From assembly GCA_937894805.1 (NCBI GenBank), contig CALAYR010000145.1, positions 1-21,423 of the forward strand: a stretch of DNA of 21,423 bases, written 5' to 3'. Numbering within the stretch: position 1 is the stretch's first letter; every line of letters starts with the position of its first letter. This document shows positions 7,598 through 14,755 of the stretch, one piece after another. A program made the position numbers and the translations under genes. This DNA is from an uncultured Acidimicrobiaceae bacterium (lineage in GTDB: Bacteria > Actinomycetota > Acidimicrobiia > Acidimicrobiales > RAAP-2). Below the pieces are notes generated by a model, which was given only the letters and a program-made list of their open reading frames with translations, was not told the origin of the DNA and searched no databases.

Positions 7598-7677
7598 CTC
7601 AACCCGCAGGTAGCCGTGGCCGACCGATTCAAGAGAGGAGGAATCGGTCGGCGCGACCTGCCGAGTTCGGGTTCGAG
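7598..7677. other. Large imperfect inverted repeat (possible structured RNA or leader)
   Basis: The core is a perfect 12-bp stem, GCCGACCGATTC (7619-7630) with its complement at 7641-7652 and a purine-rich 10-base loop AAGAGAGGAG. Outside it, GCAGGT (7606-7611) pairs with ACCTGC (7656-7661), AACCC (7601-7605) with GGGTT (7669-7673), and CTC (7598-7600) with GAG (7675-7677), separated by internal loops. No T-run follows on either strand, so it is not a standard terminator. It lies in the leader of the MoxR-like gene (minus) and upstream of the sdh promoter (plus). Confidence 0.5.
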
Positions 7678-7742
7678 ACAATCGCCGAATCTCGGTAGTT
7701 AGGACCGTAGACACAAAAAACAGACCACGCAAGGGCGCCGAC

Positions 7743-7758
7743 TGTGAAGTTGTGCACA
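7743..7758 (+). promoter_or_regulatory. CRP/GlxR-like binding site upstream of sdhC
   Basis: TGTGA-N6-GCACA matches the CRP-family consensus TGTGA-N6-TCACA in nine of ten positions. GlxR/Crp regulators are known to control sdh genes in some actinobacteria. It lies 10 bases upstream of the putative -10 box, where a bound dimer would cover the -35 region and would more likely repress than activate. Confidence 0.45.
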
Positions 7759-7767
7759 AACATTGCC

Positions 7768-7773
7768 TACAAT
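7768..7773 (+). promoter_or_regulatory. Putative -10 box of the sdh operon
   Basis: TACAAT matches the TATAAT consensus at five of six bases. No good -35 hexamer is found 16-18 bases upstream, which is common in actinobacteria and suits an activator- or repressor-controlled promoter. Predicted start of transcription is near 7780, giving a leader of about 48 bases. Confidence 0.45.
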
Positions 7774-7774
7774 G

Positions 7775-7811
7775 AACATCGGTTGCTCTAGGCGACTTTT
7801 ACCCCGATGTT
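7775..7811 (+). promoter_or_regulatory. Inverted repeat in the sdhC leader
   Basis: AACATCGG (7775-7782) and CCGATGTT (7804-7811) form an 8-bp stem around a 21-base loop, ending just before the purine-rich ribosome site of sdhC. It could be an RNA hairpin affecting translation or a DNA operator; part of the 5' arm may precede the transcription start. Confidence 0.35.
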
Positions 7812-7827
7812 TGAAGAGAGGAAAGCC

Positions 7828-8646
7828 GTGACGGCCTTAGAAAGCTCGACGCAGGTGGTACTGGGAGGAACGCGCGGAGGACCTGATGTGTCCACGTTGC
7901 GTCAAGACCGTTGGTGGCTCCAGCCAGTAATCACTGTTTCAATTTTGACTTCATTTGTAATTTACGCAACCTGGGCCGCCTTTCAGGGTGTGAACTACTT
8001 CGTTGGTGCCACCGGCGTCCACGAACTGATCAGCCCGTTCTACAGCCCCTGTCTGTCGACATCGTGCGTTGAGGGTTCAAGTCCTTTTGGCTTCGCGTTC
8101 AACGTAGGCAGCCTCTCCCCCGCTCTGATCATCTTGATTTTCCCCTTGGGCTTCCGGATGACCTGCTACTACTACCGCCGTAGCTACTACCGCGCATTCT
8201 GGTGGAGCCCACCAGCCTGTGCCGTCGCTGACGGGCACACCAACTACTCCGGTGAGACCCGCTTCCCACTGGTGATCCAGAACGCCCACCGCTACTTCTT
8301 CTACTTCGGTGTGGTCTTCAACGTGCTCTTGACCTACGACGCCATTCGCAGCTTCCACGTGGTTGGTGGCGGCTGGGGCATTTCAGTCGGTTCGCTGGTC
8401 TTGACCTTGAACGCCACACTGCTCTGGCTCTACTCGCTCTCCTGCCACGCCTGTCGCCACATCTGTGGTGGCCAGGTACGCAGCTTTAGCCAGCACCCCA
8501 TTCGCCACAAGCTCTGGAAGCTGGCGACCCCTCTTAATGCCAAGCACATGAACTTCGCGTGGGCCTCACTCTTCGTCGTGGCTCTGACTGACGTCTACGT
8601 CCGACTCGTGTCCAGTGGCGCTATCCGCGACCTCGTTTTCTTCTAG
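7828..8646 (+). CDS. sdhC: Succinate dehydrogenase membrane anchor / cytochrome b subunit (Sdh1 type)
   Basis: 272 residues from GTG 7828, preceded by GAGAGGAAAG; ATG 7807 in frame has no ribosome site and lies in a hairpin arm. About five membrane segments are visible (PVITVSILTSFVIYATW; LSPALIILIFPLGF; FFYFGVVFNVLL; SLVLTLNATLLWLY; FAWASLFVVALTDVYV). Histidines in NAHRYFF, SCHACRHICGG and NAKHMNF are candidate haem ligands or quinone-site residues. Size and the FYSPC...SC loop match the mycobacterial Sdh1 anchor (Rv0249c group), in which one protein replaces separate SdhC and SdhD. It anchors SdhAB to the inner face of the membrane and passes electrons to menaquinone. Confidence 0.85.
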   Translation: MTALESSTQVVLGGTRGGPDVSTLRQDRWWLQPVITVSILTSFVIYATWAAFQGVNYFVGATGVHELISPFYSPCLSTSCVEGSSPFGFAFNVGSLSPALIILIFPLGFRMTCYYYRRSYYRAFWWSPPACAVADGHTNYSGETRFPLVIQNAHRYFFYFGVVFNVLLTYDAIRSFHVVGGGWGISVGSLVLTLNATLLWLYSLSCHACRHICGGQVRSFSQHPIRHKLWKLATPLNAKHMNFAWASLFVVALTDVYVRLVSSGAIRDLVFF

Positions 8647-8656
8647 GAGCTGACCA

Positions 8657-10477
8657 ATGTCAACCAATACCCCAACTGAACACCACGAGTACGACGTACT
8701 CATCATCGGCGCCGGTGGCGCCGGTCTGCGTGCCGCCATTGAGGCCAAGCAACGTGGACTCAAGGTCGGCATCATCACCAAGTCCCTCCTCGGCAAGGCC
8801 CACACGGTCATGGCCGAAGGTGGCATGGCCGCGGCCATGGGCAACGTCTACGAAGAGGACAACTGGATGGTCCACTTCCGCGACACGATGCGTGGTGGCA
8901 AGTACCTGAACAACTACCGCATGGCCGAACTACACGCCAAGGAATCCCCAGACCGCGTGTGGGAGCTCGAGCAGTGGGGCGCGCTCTTTGACCGCACCAA
9001 GGACGGCAAGATCTTGCAGCGTGACTTCGGTGGTCACCGCTACGCCCGTTTGGCCCACGTCGGTGACCGCACCGGTTTGGAGCTCATCCGTACGTTGCAG
9101 CAGAAGGTCGTCTCAATGGGCACTGACGTGTTCATGGAGTGCAAGGTCCTTCGTCTCCTGCACGACCAGGACGGCAAGATTGCCGGCGCCGTCGCCTACT
9201 GGCGCGCCTCTGGCGAGTTCGTCACCTTCTCTGCCAAGGCCGTAGTTCTCGCCACCGGTGGTGTTGGTAAGTCTTGGAAGTTCACGTCGAACTCATGGGA
9301 AGGCACCGGTGACGGTCACGCCATGGCCATGTGGGCCGGCGCTGAGCTCATTGACATGGAGTGCATCCAGTTCCACCCGACCGGCATGGTCTGGCCCCTC
9401 TCGGTTCGAGGCATTCTCGTAACCGAAGGTGTCCGTGGTGACGGTGGTGTACTTCGCAACTCCGAGGGTGAACGATTCATGTTCAACTACGTCGCTGACA
9501 TGTTCCGTGGCGAAACGGCCGAAACCGAAGAGGAGGGTGACCGTTGGTACGAAGACCACGCCGCTGGTCGTCGTCCGCCAGAACTTCTGCCCCGTGACGA
9601 AGTGGCTCGCGCCATCAACACCGAGGTAAAGGCCGGCCGAGGATCACCTCACGGCGGTGTCTACCTGGACATTGCGTCACGTCGTCCCGCCGAATTCATC
9701 CGTCGTCGCCTGCCTTCCATGTACCACCAGTTCATGGAGCTGGCCGGAGTAGACATCACCCGCGAGGCCATGGAGATTGGGCCGACCTGTCACTACATCA
9801 TGGGTGGCGTGAAGGTCGACGCCGACACCGCCGCCACGAAGGTCCCCGGACTCTTCGCTGCCGGTGAAGTGGCCGGTGGTATGCACGGCGCTAACCGTCT
9901 CGGTGGAAACTCACTGTCCGACCTCATCGTCTTTGGACGCCGCGCCGGCATGGGTGCCGCCGACTACATCGAAGGACTCCAGGGCAGTGCCACGTTGAAC
10001 CAGGGTGAAGTGGATGCGGCGATTGCCGAAGCCCTCGCTCCGTTCAACCGCGAGAACGGTGAGAACCCTTACGACATCCAGCGCGACCTGCAGGAAATGA
10101 TGCAGGCCAACGTCGGCATCATCCGTACGGGCTCCGAAGTTGAAGCCGCCATCGAGACACTCGAAAACTTCACTGAGCGCGTGCAGAACATCTCCCTCAA
10201 GGGCGGTCGTCAGTACAACCCCGGTTGGAACTTGGCGACAGACCTTCCGAGCATGCTGACCGTCTCTAAGTGCACCGCCCGCGGTGCACGGGACCGCAAG
10301 GAGTCACGTGGTGGTCACACCCGTGAGGACTTCCCCGGTACCGACGAGCAACTCTCGAAGGTCAACATCGGTCACACCCTTGCTGGTAACGACTGGACTG
10401 CATCAATCAAGACGGAGCAGATCCCTCTGCTTCCTATCCCTGCTGAACTGAAGGCACTCCTCGAGGAGGGTAAATAA
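8657..10477 (+). CDS. sdhA: Succinate dehydrogenase flavoprotein subunit
   Basis: 606 residues. Dinucleotide-binding GAGGAGL (18-24), then KAHTVMAEGG with H49 in the position of the covalent FAD histidine. Substrate-site motifs follow: HPTGM, GVRGDGGVLRNSEGERFM, HYIMGGVKVD, and HGANRLGGNSLSDLIVFGRRAG near the FAD pocket. It oxidises succinate to fumarate in the TCA cycle at the membrane. AGGAG lies 7 bases before the ATG, and the stop overlaps the sdhB start in TAATG, so translation is coupled. Order anchor-flavoprotein-FeS is that of mycobacterial sdh1. Confidence 0.96.
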   Translation: MSTNTPTEHHEYDVLIIGAGGAGLRAAIEAKQRGLKVGIITKSLLGKAHTVMAEGGMAAAMGNVYEEDNWMVHFRDTMRGGKYLNNYRMAELHAKESPDRVWELEQWGALFDRTKDGKILQRDFGGHRYARLAHVGDRTGLELIRTLQQKVVSMGTDVFMECKVLRLLHDQDGKIAGAVAYWRASGEFVTFSAKAVVLATGGVGKSWKFTSNSWEGTGDGHAMAMWAGAELIDMECIQFHPTGMVWPLSVRGILVTEGVRGDGGVLRNSEGERFMFNYVADMFRGETAETEEEGDRWYEDHAAGRRPPELLPRDEVARAINTEVKAGRGSPHGGVYLDIASRRPAEFIRRRLPSMYHQFMELAGVDITREAMEIGPTCHYIMGGVKVDADTAATKVPGLFAAGEVAGGMHGANRLGGNSLSDLIVFGRRAGMGAADYIEGLQGSATLNQGEVDAAIAEALAPFNRENGENPYDIQRDLQEMMQANVGIIRTGSEVEAAIETLENFTERVQNISLKGGRQYNPGWNLATDLPSMLTVSKCTARGARDRKESRGGHTREDFPGTDEQLSKVNIGHTLAGNDWTASIKTEQIPLLPIPAELKALLEEGK

Positions 10478-11256
10478 TGAGCGACGTAACGATGCGCATC
10501 TGGCGCGGTGACTCCACCGGCGGCCAGTTTGAGAATTACACCTTGGAGCAGAACGAGGGCGAAGTCGTCCTCGACGTCATCCACCGCATTCAGGCCACCG
10601 AGGCACCCGACTTGGCGTGCCGTTGGAACTGCAAGGCTGGTAAGTGCGGTTCATGCGCCGCTGAAATCAACGGTAAGCCCCGTTTGATGTGCATGACACG
10701 TATGTCGGACATGCCTGAAGGTCCCATCACCGTGACCCCGATGAAGACGTTCCCCATCATCCGGGACCTCGTGACTGACGTCTCCTTCAACTACGCCCAG
10801 GCTGAAAAGGTGCCAGCTCTGCTGCCACCACCAATGCCTGAGGGTGGCTACCGCATCTTCCAAGAAGACGTGGAGCGCAGCCAGGAGTTCCGTAAGTGCA
10901 TCGAGTGCTTCATGTGTCAGGACGTCTGCCACGTCATTCGTGACCACGAAGACAACAAGCAGCACTACGCCGGCCCTCGTTTCTTTATCCGCTACGCCGA
11001 ACTGGAGATGCACCCCCTGGACACCAACGACCGTCGTGACTTGATTCGCGAAGACATGGGTCTCGGCTACTGCAACATCACCAAGTGCTGCACCGAGGTC
11101 TGCCCCGAGCACATCAAGATCACCGACAACGCCATCATCCCGTTGAAGGAGCGTGTCGTTGACGCGCACTACGACCCCGTGGCATGGCTCGGTCGCAAGA
11201 TCCGTCGCAAGACCAAGGTCTCGGCGCAAGACGCGGCTGTTCAGCCTGCTCCGTAG
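10477..11256 (+). CDS. sdhB: Succinate dehydrogenase iron-sulfur subunit
   Basis: 259 residues. The plant-type [2Fe-2S] ligands are C52, C57, C60 and C72 (C-x4-C-x2-C-x11-C), with an extra C48. The second domain has C140-x2-C143-x2-C146-x3-C150 and C198-x4-C203-C204-x3-C208-P for the [4Fe-4S] and [3Fe-4S] clusters. It transfers electrons from SdhA to quinone at the anchor. The start overlaps the sdhA stop by one base. Its length resembles Rv0247c (about 250 residues). Confidence 0.96.
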   Translation: MSDVTMRIWRGDSTGGQFENYTLEQNEGEVVLDVIHRIQATEAPDLACRWNCKAGKCGSCAAEINGKPRLMCMTRMSDMPEGPITVTPMKTFPIIRDLVTDVSFNYAQAEKVPALLPPPMPEGGYRIFQEDVERSQEFRKCIECFMCQDVCHVIRDHEDNKQHYAGPRFFIRYAELEMHPLDTNDRRDLIREDMGLGYCNITKCCTEVCPEHIKITDNAIIPLKERVVDAHYDPVAWLGRKIRRKTKVSAQDAAVQPAP

Positions 11257-11262
11257 TTAACC

Positions 11263-11634
11263 GTGGCCGAGTTTCTGAGTGCGGACTGGTTCCGCACCAT
11301 CAACGAGGTCTTACAGTCCGCCACCCCCGAGCCGGTCGGCTCATGGCGCGTCGTCTTTGAGTGGCCCGATGGTCCCTCGTCTGCGCCCCACGCCATGACA
11401 TTGAGCTGTCTCGAGGGGGTGGTGAACATCGGCATTGGTGATCATCTCGCGGCCGACGCCCTAGTCACGCTCGCCTTTGCCGACGCCAAGTCCCTCGCCG
11501 CTGGGTCCCTGGATGTGGCCGATGCCCTCCGCAGCGGTCGGTTCAAATTGCGTGGTGACGCCAAGGCCGTGGTCGAGATGGCCAACGCACTCCGTGCGGC
11601 CTTCGGCGGAACTAGCGCGAACCCGGCCCCTTAA
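11263..11634 (+). CDS. SCP2 sterol-transfer-fold-like small protein
   Basis: 123 residues from GTG 11263, only 6 bases after the sdhB stop and with no own ribosome site, so it is probably the last gene of the sdh operon. ADWFRTINEVL, WRVVFEWPDG, DALVTLAFADAKSLAAGSLDVADALRSGRFKLRGD and a final VVEMANALRAAF helix follow the SCP2 / sterol carrier fold pattern (a hydrophobic-ligand-binding alpha/beta domain). Ligand and role are unknown; a lipid or quinone link to SDH is only suggested by position. Its last 23 bases overlap the 3' end of the convergent pentapeptide-repeat gene. Confidence 0.7.
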   Translation: MAEFLSADWFRTINEVLQSATPEPVGSWRVVFEWPDGPSSAPHAMTLSCLEGVVNIGIGDHLAADALVTLAFADAKSLAAGSLDVADALRSGRFKLRGDAKAVVEMANALRAAFGGTSANPAP

Positions 11635-12907
11635 CGCTACCGTTCTTCACGGTCCACTTCGGGGGAAGTGAACCTGGCGTACCCGTGGTTCCGGCGGCCA
11701 ACAGTCCCTTAAGGACGGCCTTGCCGAGTAGTACGCCACGGAGCGCCGCATTGCTCATATTGGCGTTCGTCAAGTTGGATGAAGCGAAATCCACCTTTGT
11801 GAGATTCGAGTGGATGAAGACGGCATTCACTGCCGTGGCGTGAGTGAAGTCCAGTTCGGTGAGATTTGCGTGCGTGAAGTTGGCCTGCGTGGCATTCGCG
11901 TACGCGGCGCTGGCCTTATAGAGCGAAGCCTGCGTGAGGTCGGCCCCAATGAGCGTGGCGCGCAAGAGTGACGCCCCATTGAGATTGGCACTCGTGAGGT
12001 TGACGCCATTGAAATTTGAATTTCGCAACGAAGCGCCCGTGAGGTTGGCCCCCTGGAGTGATACGCCCACAAATGAGGTGTAGGCCAGTCGGGCCGACCG
12101 CAGTACTGCTCCGGGGCCCACGACATACCCATGTAGAACGCCCCAGAGGCGCGGTACGGCGGCTGGAGTGCCCACAACCGACCCCGATGTCACGCCAGCC
12201 AGCGAGGCTCCCGTGAGCGTGGCTGCGTTGAGTGTGCTGCCGGTGAGCGTGGCACCGCGAAGATTGACGCCAGTGAGGTTGGCTCCCGTCAGGTTGGCAC
12301 GGGTGAGATTGGCAGCTTTCAGTGACGCCGTGGTGAGGTCAGCTCCCGACAGATCGGCGCCAACCAAGATGGAATCAGGACCGACGAGGTATCCGGATGC
12401 GAGAAGCCAACCGGTTGGGAGCCGCACCGTGGAACCCACGATGCCCCCCGTCGTCACGCCGGCCAACGTTGCACTGCGGAGACTTACGCCCGTCACGTCG
12501 ATACCCCGGAGATCGACACCGGTCAAGTTGGCTTTCGGGCCGAGTAGAACTCCCTGGGAGACAGCCCAGAGCGGTGGCAGGGCGGACGGAAGACCCACTA
12601 TGCCACGACTGATCACTCCATCCAACTTGGCGTCGGCGAGATTGACGCCGGTCAAGTTGGTGCCAATCAGGATGGCGCTTGAGAGATCGGCATTCGAAAG
12701 ATTGGTCCCCGTGAGATTGGCACTCGTCAGATTGAAACCAGGCAGCGTCAGCCCCGACCAGGAGCAGTTCTTGTAAACCCCGCCCGCTTTCGGGAGCTGC
12801 TGACAGGCCGGAAGGGTCGTCGTGGTCGTCGCTTTAGCGCCAGCGATACTTGGCAGCAGCAGCGTTGCCGCCATTCCCGTAGTGACAAGAATCCGCCGAA
12901 GTCCCAT
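11612..12907 (-). CDS. Secreted pentapeptide-repeat protein with four spaced 23-residue modules
   Basis: 431 residues with an N-terminal signal peptide (MGLRR, hydrophobic to about residue 23, possible cleavage after AGA or AKA), then a Thr-rich linker and a CxxL...NCSW entry. Most of residues 56-400 are pentapeptide repeats A(N/D)LxG, expected to form a right-handed beta-helix. Four modules of 23 residues interrupt it at 102-124, 155-177, 243-265 and 406-428; each has VG or TG at positions 3-4, P at 10, W at 13, G at 18 and ends in GP. The last lies three residues before the stop. Such proteins are exported and of unknown role; this is unlike the gyrase-protecting Qnr/MfpA type because it is secreted. 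AAGG lies 7 bases before the ATG. Confidence 0.85.
   Translation of the reverse strand: MGLRRILVTTGMAATLLLPSIAGAKATTTTTLPACQQLPKAGGVYKNCSWSGLTLPGFNLTSANLTGTNLSNADLSSAILIGTNLTGVNLADAKLDGVISRGIVGLPSALPPLWAVSQGVLLGPKANLTGVDLRGIDVTGVSLRSATLAGVTTGGIVGSTVRLPTGWLLASGYLVGPDSILVGADLSGADLTTASLKAANLTRANLTGANLTGVNLRGATLTGSTLNAATLTGASLAGVTSGSVVGTPAAVPRLWGVLHGYVVGPGAVLRSARLAYTSFVGVSLQGANLTGASLRNSNFNGVNLTSANLNGASLLRATLIGADLTQASLYKASAAYANATQANFTHANLTELDFTHATAVNAVFIHSNLTKVDFASSNLTNANMSNAALRGVLLGKAVLKGLLAAGTTGTPGSLPPKWTVKNGSVKGPGSR
11651..11674 (+). terminator. Hairpin after the sdh operon (possible weak terminator)
   Basis: GGTCCACTTC and GAAGTGAACC form a 10-bp stem with one mismatch around a GGGG loop, 16 bases after the SCP2-like stop. 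No T-run follows and the sequence is also coding for the convergent pentapeptide gene, so the role is uncertain. Confidence 0.3.
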
Positions 12908-12993
12908 GGTGCAACCTTAGTAAGCGGTGACCCAACTGCGTAGGTCGCGCCCCAGCGGTCGCATCACCATCGTTGGGCTCAGGAATCGATTCC

Positions 12994-13374
12994 TCACTCG
13001 GCGGCGCTTCTGAGCTGCACCACATTGCCTTCTGGATCAACGATGTCACGGCGGGTCAAGCCATCGAGGGTAAACGTACGTTTCGTTACTATGCCACCTC
13101 GAAGCGAGACTTGCTCCAGTGCCAGGGGCAGCGACTTCACATCAAAAACTGGCTTCATGGCGCTGTCTTCTCTGGGCGCTGGAGGGGACGTAAGAACAAT
13201 GGTTTTCGATACGCGAGGCGGAATCGAATGTATGAGAAGTTCCTCACCACCCCTTCCTAACCGAAGGTCCTTCTTGCTATCCCCCGGTCGTGGCCGCGGA
13301 GAAAATCCCAGAACCCCTTCATAAAAGTTGGCCAAAGCCCGGACATTGACCGCGAAGATTACGAGAGCACCCAC
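12994..13374 (-). CDS. Glyoxalase/bleomycin-resistance (VOC) fold protein
   Basis: 126 residues from GTG 13374 with no clear ribosome site. The pattern is one VOC unit of two beta-alpha-beta-beta-beta repeats: LVIFAVNVRALANFYEGVLGF opens the first, MKPVFDVKSLPLALEQVSLRGG the second, and it ends IVDPEGNVVQLR, the typical VOC closing strand with its acidic residue. Family members include glyoxalase I, ring-cleaving dioxygenases and drug-binding proteins; nothing here decides the substrate. It stands alone between the pentapeptide gene and mdh on the same strand. Confidence 0.8.
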   Translation of the reverse strand: MGALVIFAVNVRALANFYEGVLGFSPRPRPGDSKKDLRLGRGGEELLIHSIPPRVSKTIVLTSPPAPREDSAMKPVFDVKSLPLALEQVSLRGGIVTKRTFTLDGLTRRDIVDPEGNVVQLRSAAE

Positions 13375-13414
13375 GGTGAGAGTCTAAATCCGTGCGCACT
13401 GAGGGCTCGTGGGC

Positions 13415-13438
13415 CTGCAGGTTTCCTTACACCTGCAG
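13415..13438. repeat. Short inverted repeat upstream of the VOC gene
   Basis: CTGCAGGT (13415-13422) and ACCTGCAG (13431-13438) are exact complements around an 8-base spacer, about 40 bp upstream of the VOC start. It may be an operator or a leader hairpin. The rest of 13439-13595 shows no gene I can support. Confidence 0.4.
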
Positions 13439-13595
13439 CCATAGACGCTCCCCCGACTCAACCACACTTCGCCGACGACATAGTTGCAGATTGGGTCGAA
13501 TTTCGCGCAGAGGCGCTACAGCACAATCGCATGGCGAATGCGCCACGTTTATGAGGTCGTTCATCGCAAGGCGCATGGAAGATATGAAAAGCGAA

Positions 13596-13621
13596 GGCCC
13601 CGCGAGTTTCCTCGCGGGGCC
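13596..13621 (-). terminator. Intrinsic terminator of mdh
   Basis: A perfect 11-bp stem, GGCCCCGCGAG (13596-13606) with its complement at 13611-13621 and a 4-base loop. On the minus strand it begins 17 bases after the mdh stop and is followed by TTCGCTTTTC, giving a broken T-tract. Confidence 0.88.
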
Positions 13622-13638
13622 ATGCAAGCACCAATGGC

Positions 13639-14628
13639 TTAGATCAAGCCGAGGGCCTGAACTTCGTCGCGCTCACCAATCAATTCGTCAGTGGTGACCT
13701 TGATCTTCTCTGCAGCGAACTCGTTGATTTCGAAGCCTTCCTTGACCTTCCAGTCACCCTTACCGTCAGCAACGATGGGGAAACCGAACGTCAGGCCGGC
13801 TGGGACGCCATACTCACCATTCGAGGTCACGGCGACCGAGACGCAGTCGTCCGCGGCCGTTGGGAAGACCAGGTCGTGAACGGTGTCAATCGCGGCGTTT
13901 GCGGCCGAAGCGGCCGAGCTTGCACCGCGGGCTTCGATAATGGCGGCGCCGCGCTTCTGCACGGTCGAGATGAAGTCGGTCTGCAGCCAGGCGTGGTCGC
14001 TGATGGCCGCTGTGGCGGCAGCACCGGCGACGGTGGCATTGTAGAAGTCGGGGTACTGCGTCGCCGAGTGGTTACCCCAAATGGCGAGGTTCTTCACCGC
14101 TTCGACTGGTGCGGCGGCCTTCTTGGCGATCTGCGTCTCGGCACGGTTCTGGTCGAGGCGGGTCATCGCGAACCAGCGGTCGGCGGGAACTTCGGGAGCG
14201 TTCGAACGAGCAATCAGGCAGTTGGTGTTGCAGGGGTTGCCAACCACCAGCACGCGAACGTCGCTAGCGGCGTTCTCGGCAATGGCGCGTCCCTGGGGCT
14301 TGAAGATGCCACCGTTGACGTTCAAGAGGTCACCGCGCTCCATACCGGCCTTGCGGGGAATCGAACCAACGAGCAGAGCCCAGTTGGTGCCATCGAAGGC
14401 GTGATTGAGGTCACTGGTCGCTTCAATGCCGGCGAGCAGCGGAAAGGCGCAGTCGTCGAGCTCCATGACGACGCCTTCGAGCGACTTCATGGCGGGCTCG
14501 ATTTCGAGCAGGCGCAGGACGACTGGCTGGTCGGGTCCAAAGAGGGCGCCGGAGGCAATGCGGAACAAGAGCTGGTAGCCGATTTGGCCCGCAGCGCCGG
14601 TAACGGTGACGTGCTTGGGGGTGGTCAT
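13639..14628 (-). CDS. mdh: Malate dehydrogenase (NAD-dependent, LDH-like fold)
   Basis: 329 residues, the usual length for actinobacterial Mdh. ATG 14628 is chosen because AAGGAGAG lies just upstream; the longer TTG frame to 14649 would include that site. Visible features: nucleotide-binding TGAAGQIGYQLLFRIASG (10-27), acidic E/D pair after LLEIEP, substrate arginines R92 and R98 (PRKAGMER), VVGNPCNTN (128-136), TRLDQNRA with D159 and R162, and catalytic H187 in WGNHSATQYPD. It oxidises malate to oxaloacetate in the TCA cycle. It lies in the same minus-strand region as sucCD, consistent with a central-metabolism cluster. Confidence 0.96.
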   Translation of the reverse strand: MTTPKHVTVTGAAGQIGYQLLFRIASGALFGPDQPVVLRLLEIEPAMKSLEGVVMELDDCAFPLLAGIEATSDLNHAFDGTNWALLVGSIPRKAGMERGDLLNVNGGIFKPQGRAIAENAASDVRVLVVGNPCNTNCLIARSNAPEVPADRWFAMTRLDQNRAETQIAKKAAAPVEAVKNLAIWGNHSATQYPDFYNATVAGAAATAAISDHAWLQTDFISTVQKRGAAIIEARGASSAASAANAAIDTVHDLVFPTAADDCVSVAVTSNGEYGVPAGLTFGFPIVADGKGDWKVKEGFEINEFAAEKIKVTTDELIGERDEVQALGLI

Positions 14629-14755
14629 GTTCTCTCCTTGTGAGATCAATTGGTGGGTGTCACCGACCCAAAATGGGGGTGAAAAGCCACAGAGGTACTT
14701 TAGTTCCGAGCGGCGAGGGGGTTAGGGTTCACGTAGAAACTCAGCGGCCGATCCA

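Noticed and set aside
7669..7677. GGGTTCGAG, resembling a tRNA T-loop
   Set aside because: The flanking bases do not form a T-stem, and no acceptor or anticodon arm can be built around it.
7807..7827. ATG 7807 as the sdhC start
   Set aside because: There is no ribosome site and the codon lies in a dyad arm; GTG 7828 follows a purine-rich site. It remains possible.
12168..12776. 202-residue plus-strand repetitive frame
   Set aside because: Its Pro/Val/Arg repeats are the antisense of the pentapeptide repeats.
12981..12994. 14-bp palindrome AGGAATCGATTCCT at the end of the VOC gene
   Set aside because: It overlaps the VOC stop, has no loop or T-tract and no position suggesting an operator; it may well be chance.
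13392..13697. 101-residue plus-strand frame downstream of the VOC gene start
   Set aside because: It runs through the mdh terminator and into mdh, has Arg/Ser-rich composition, no ribosome site and no recognisable domain.
13876..14643. 255-residue plus-strand open frame opposite mdh
   Set aside because: Gly/Val-rich antisense shadow of a clear malate dehydrogenase.
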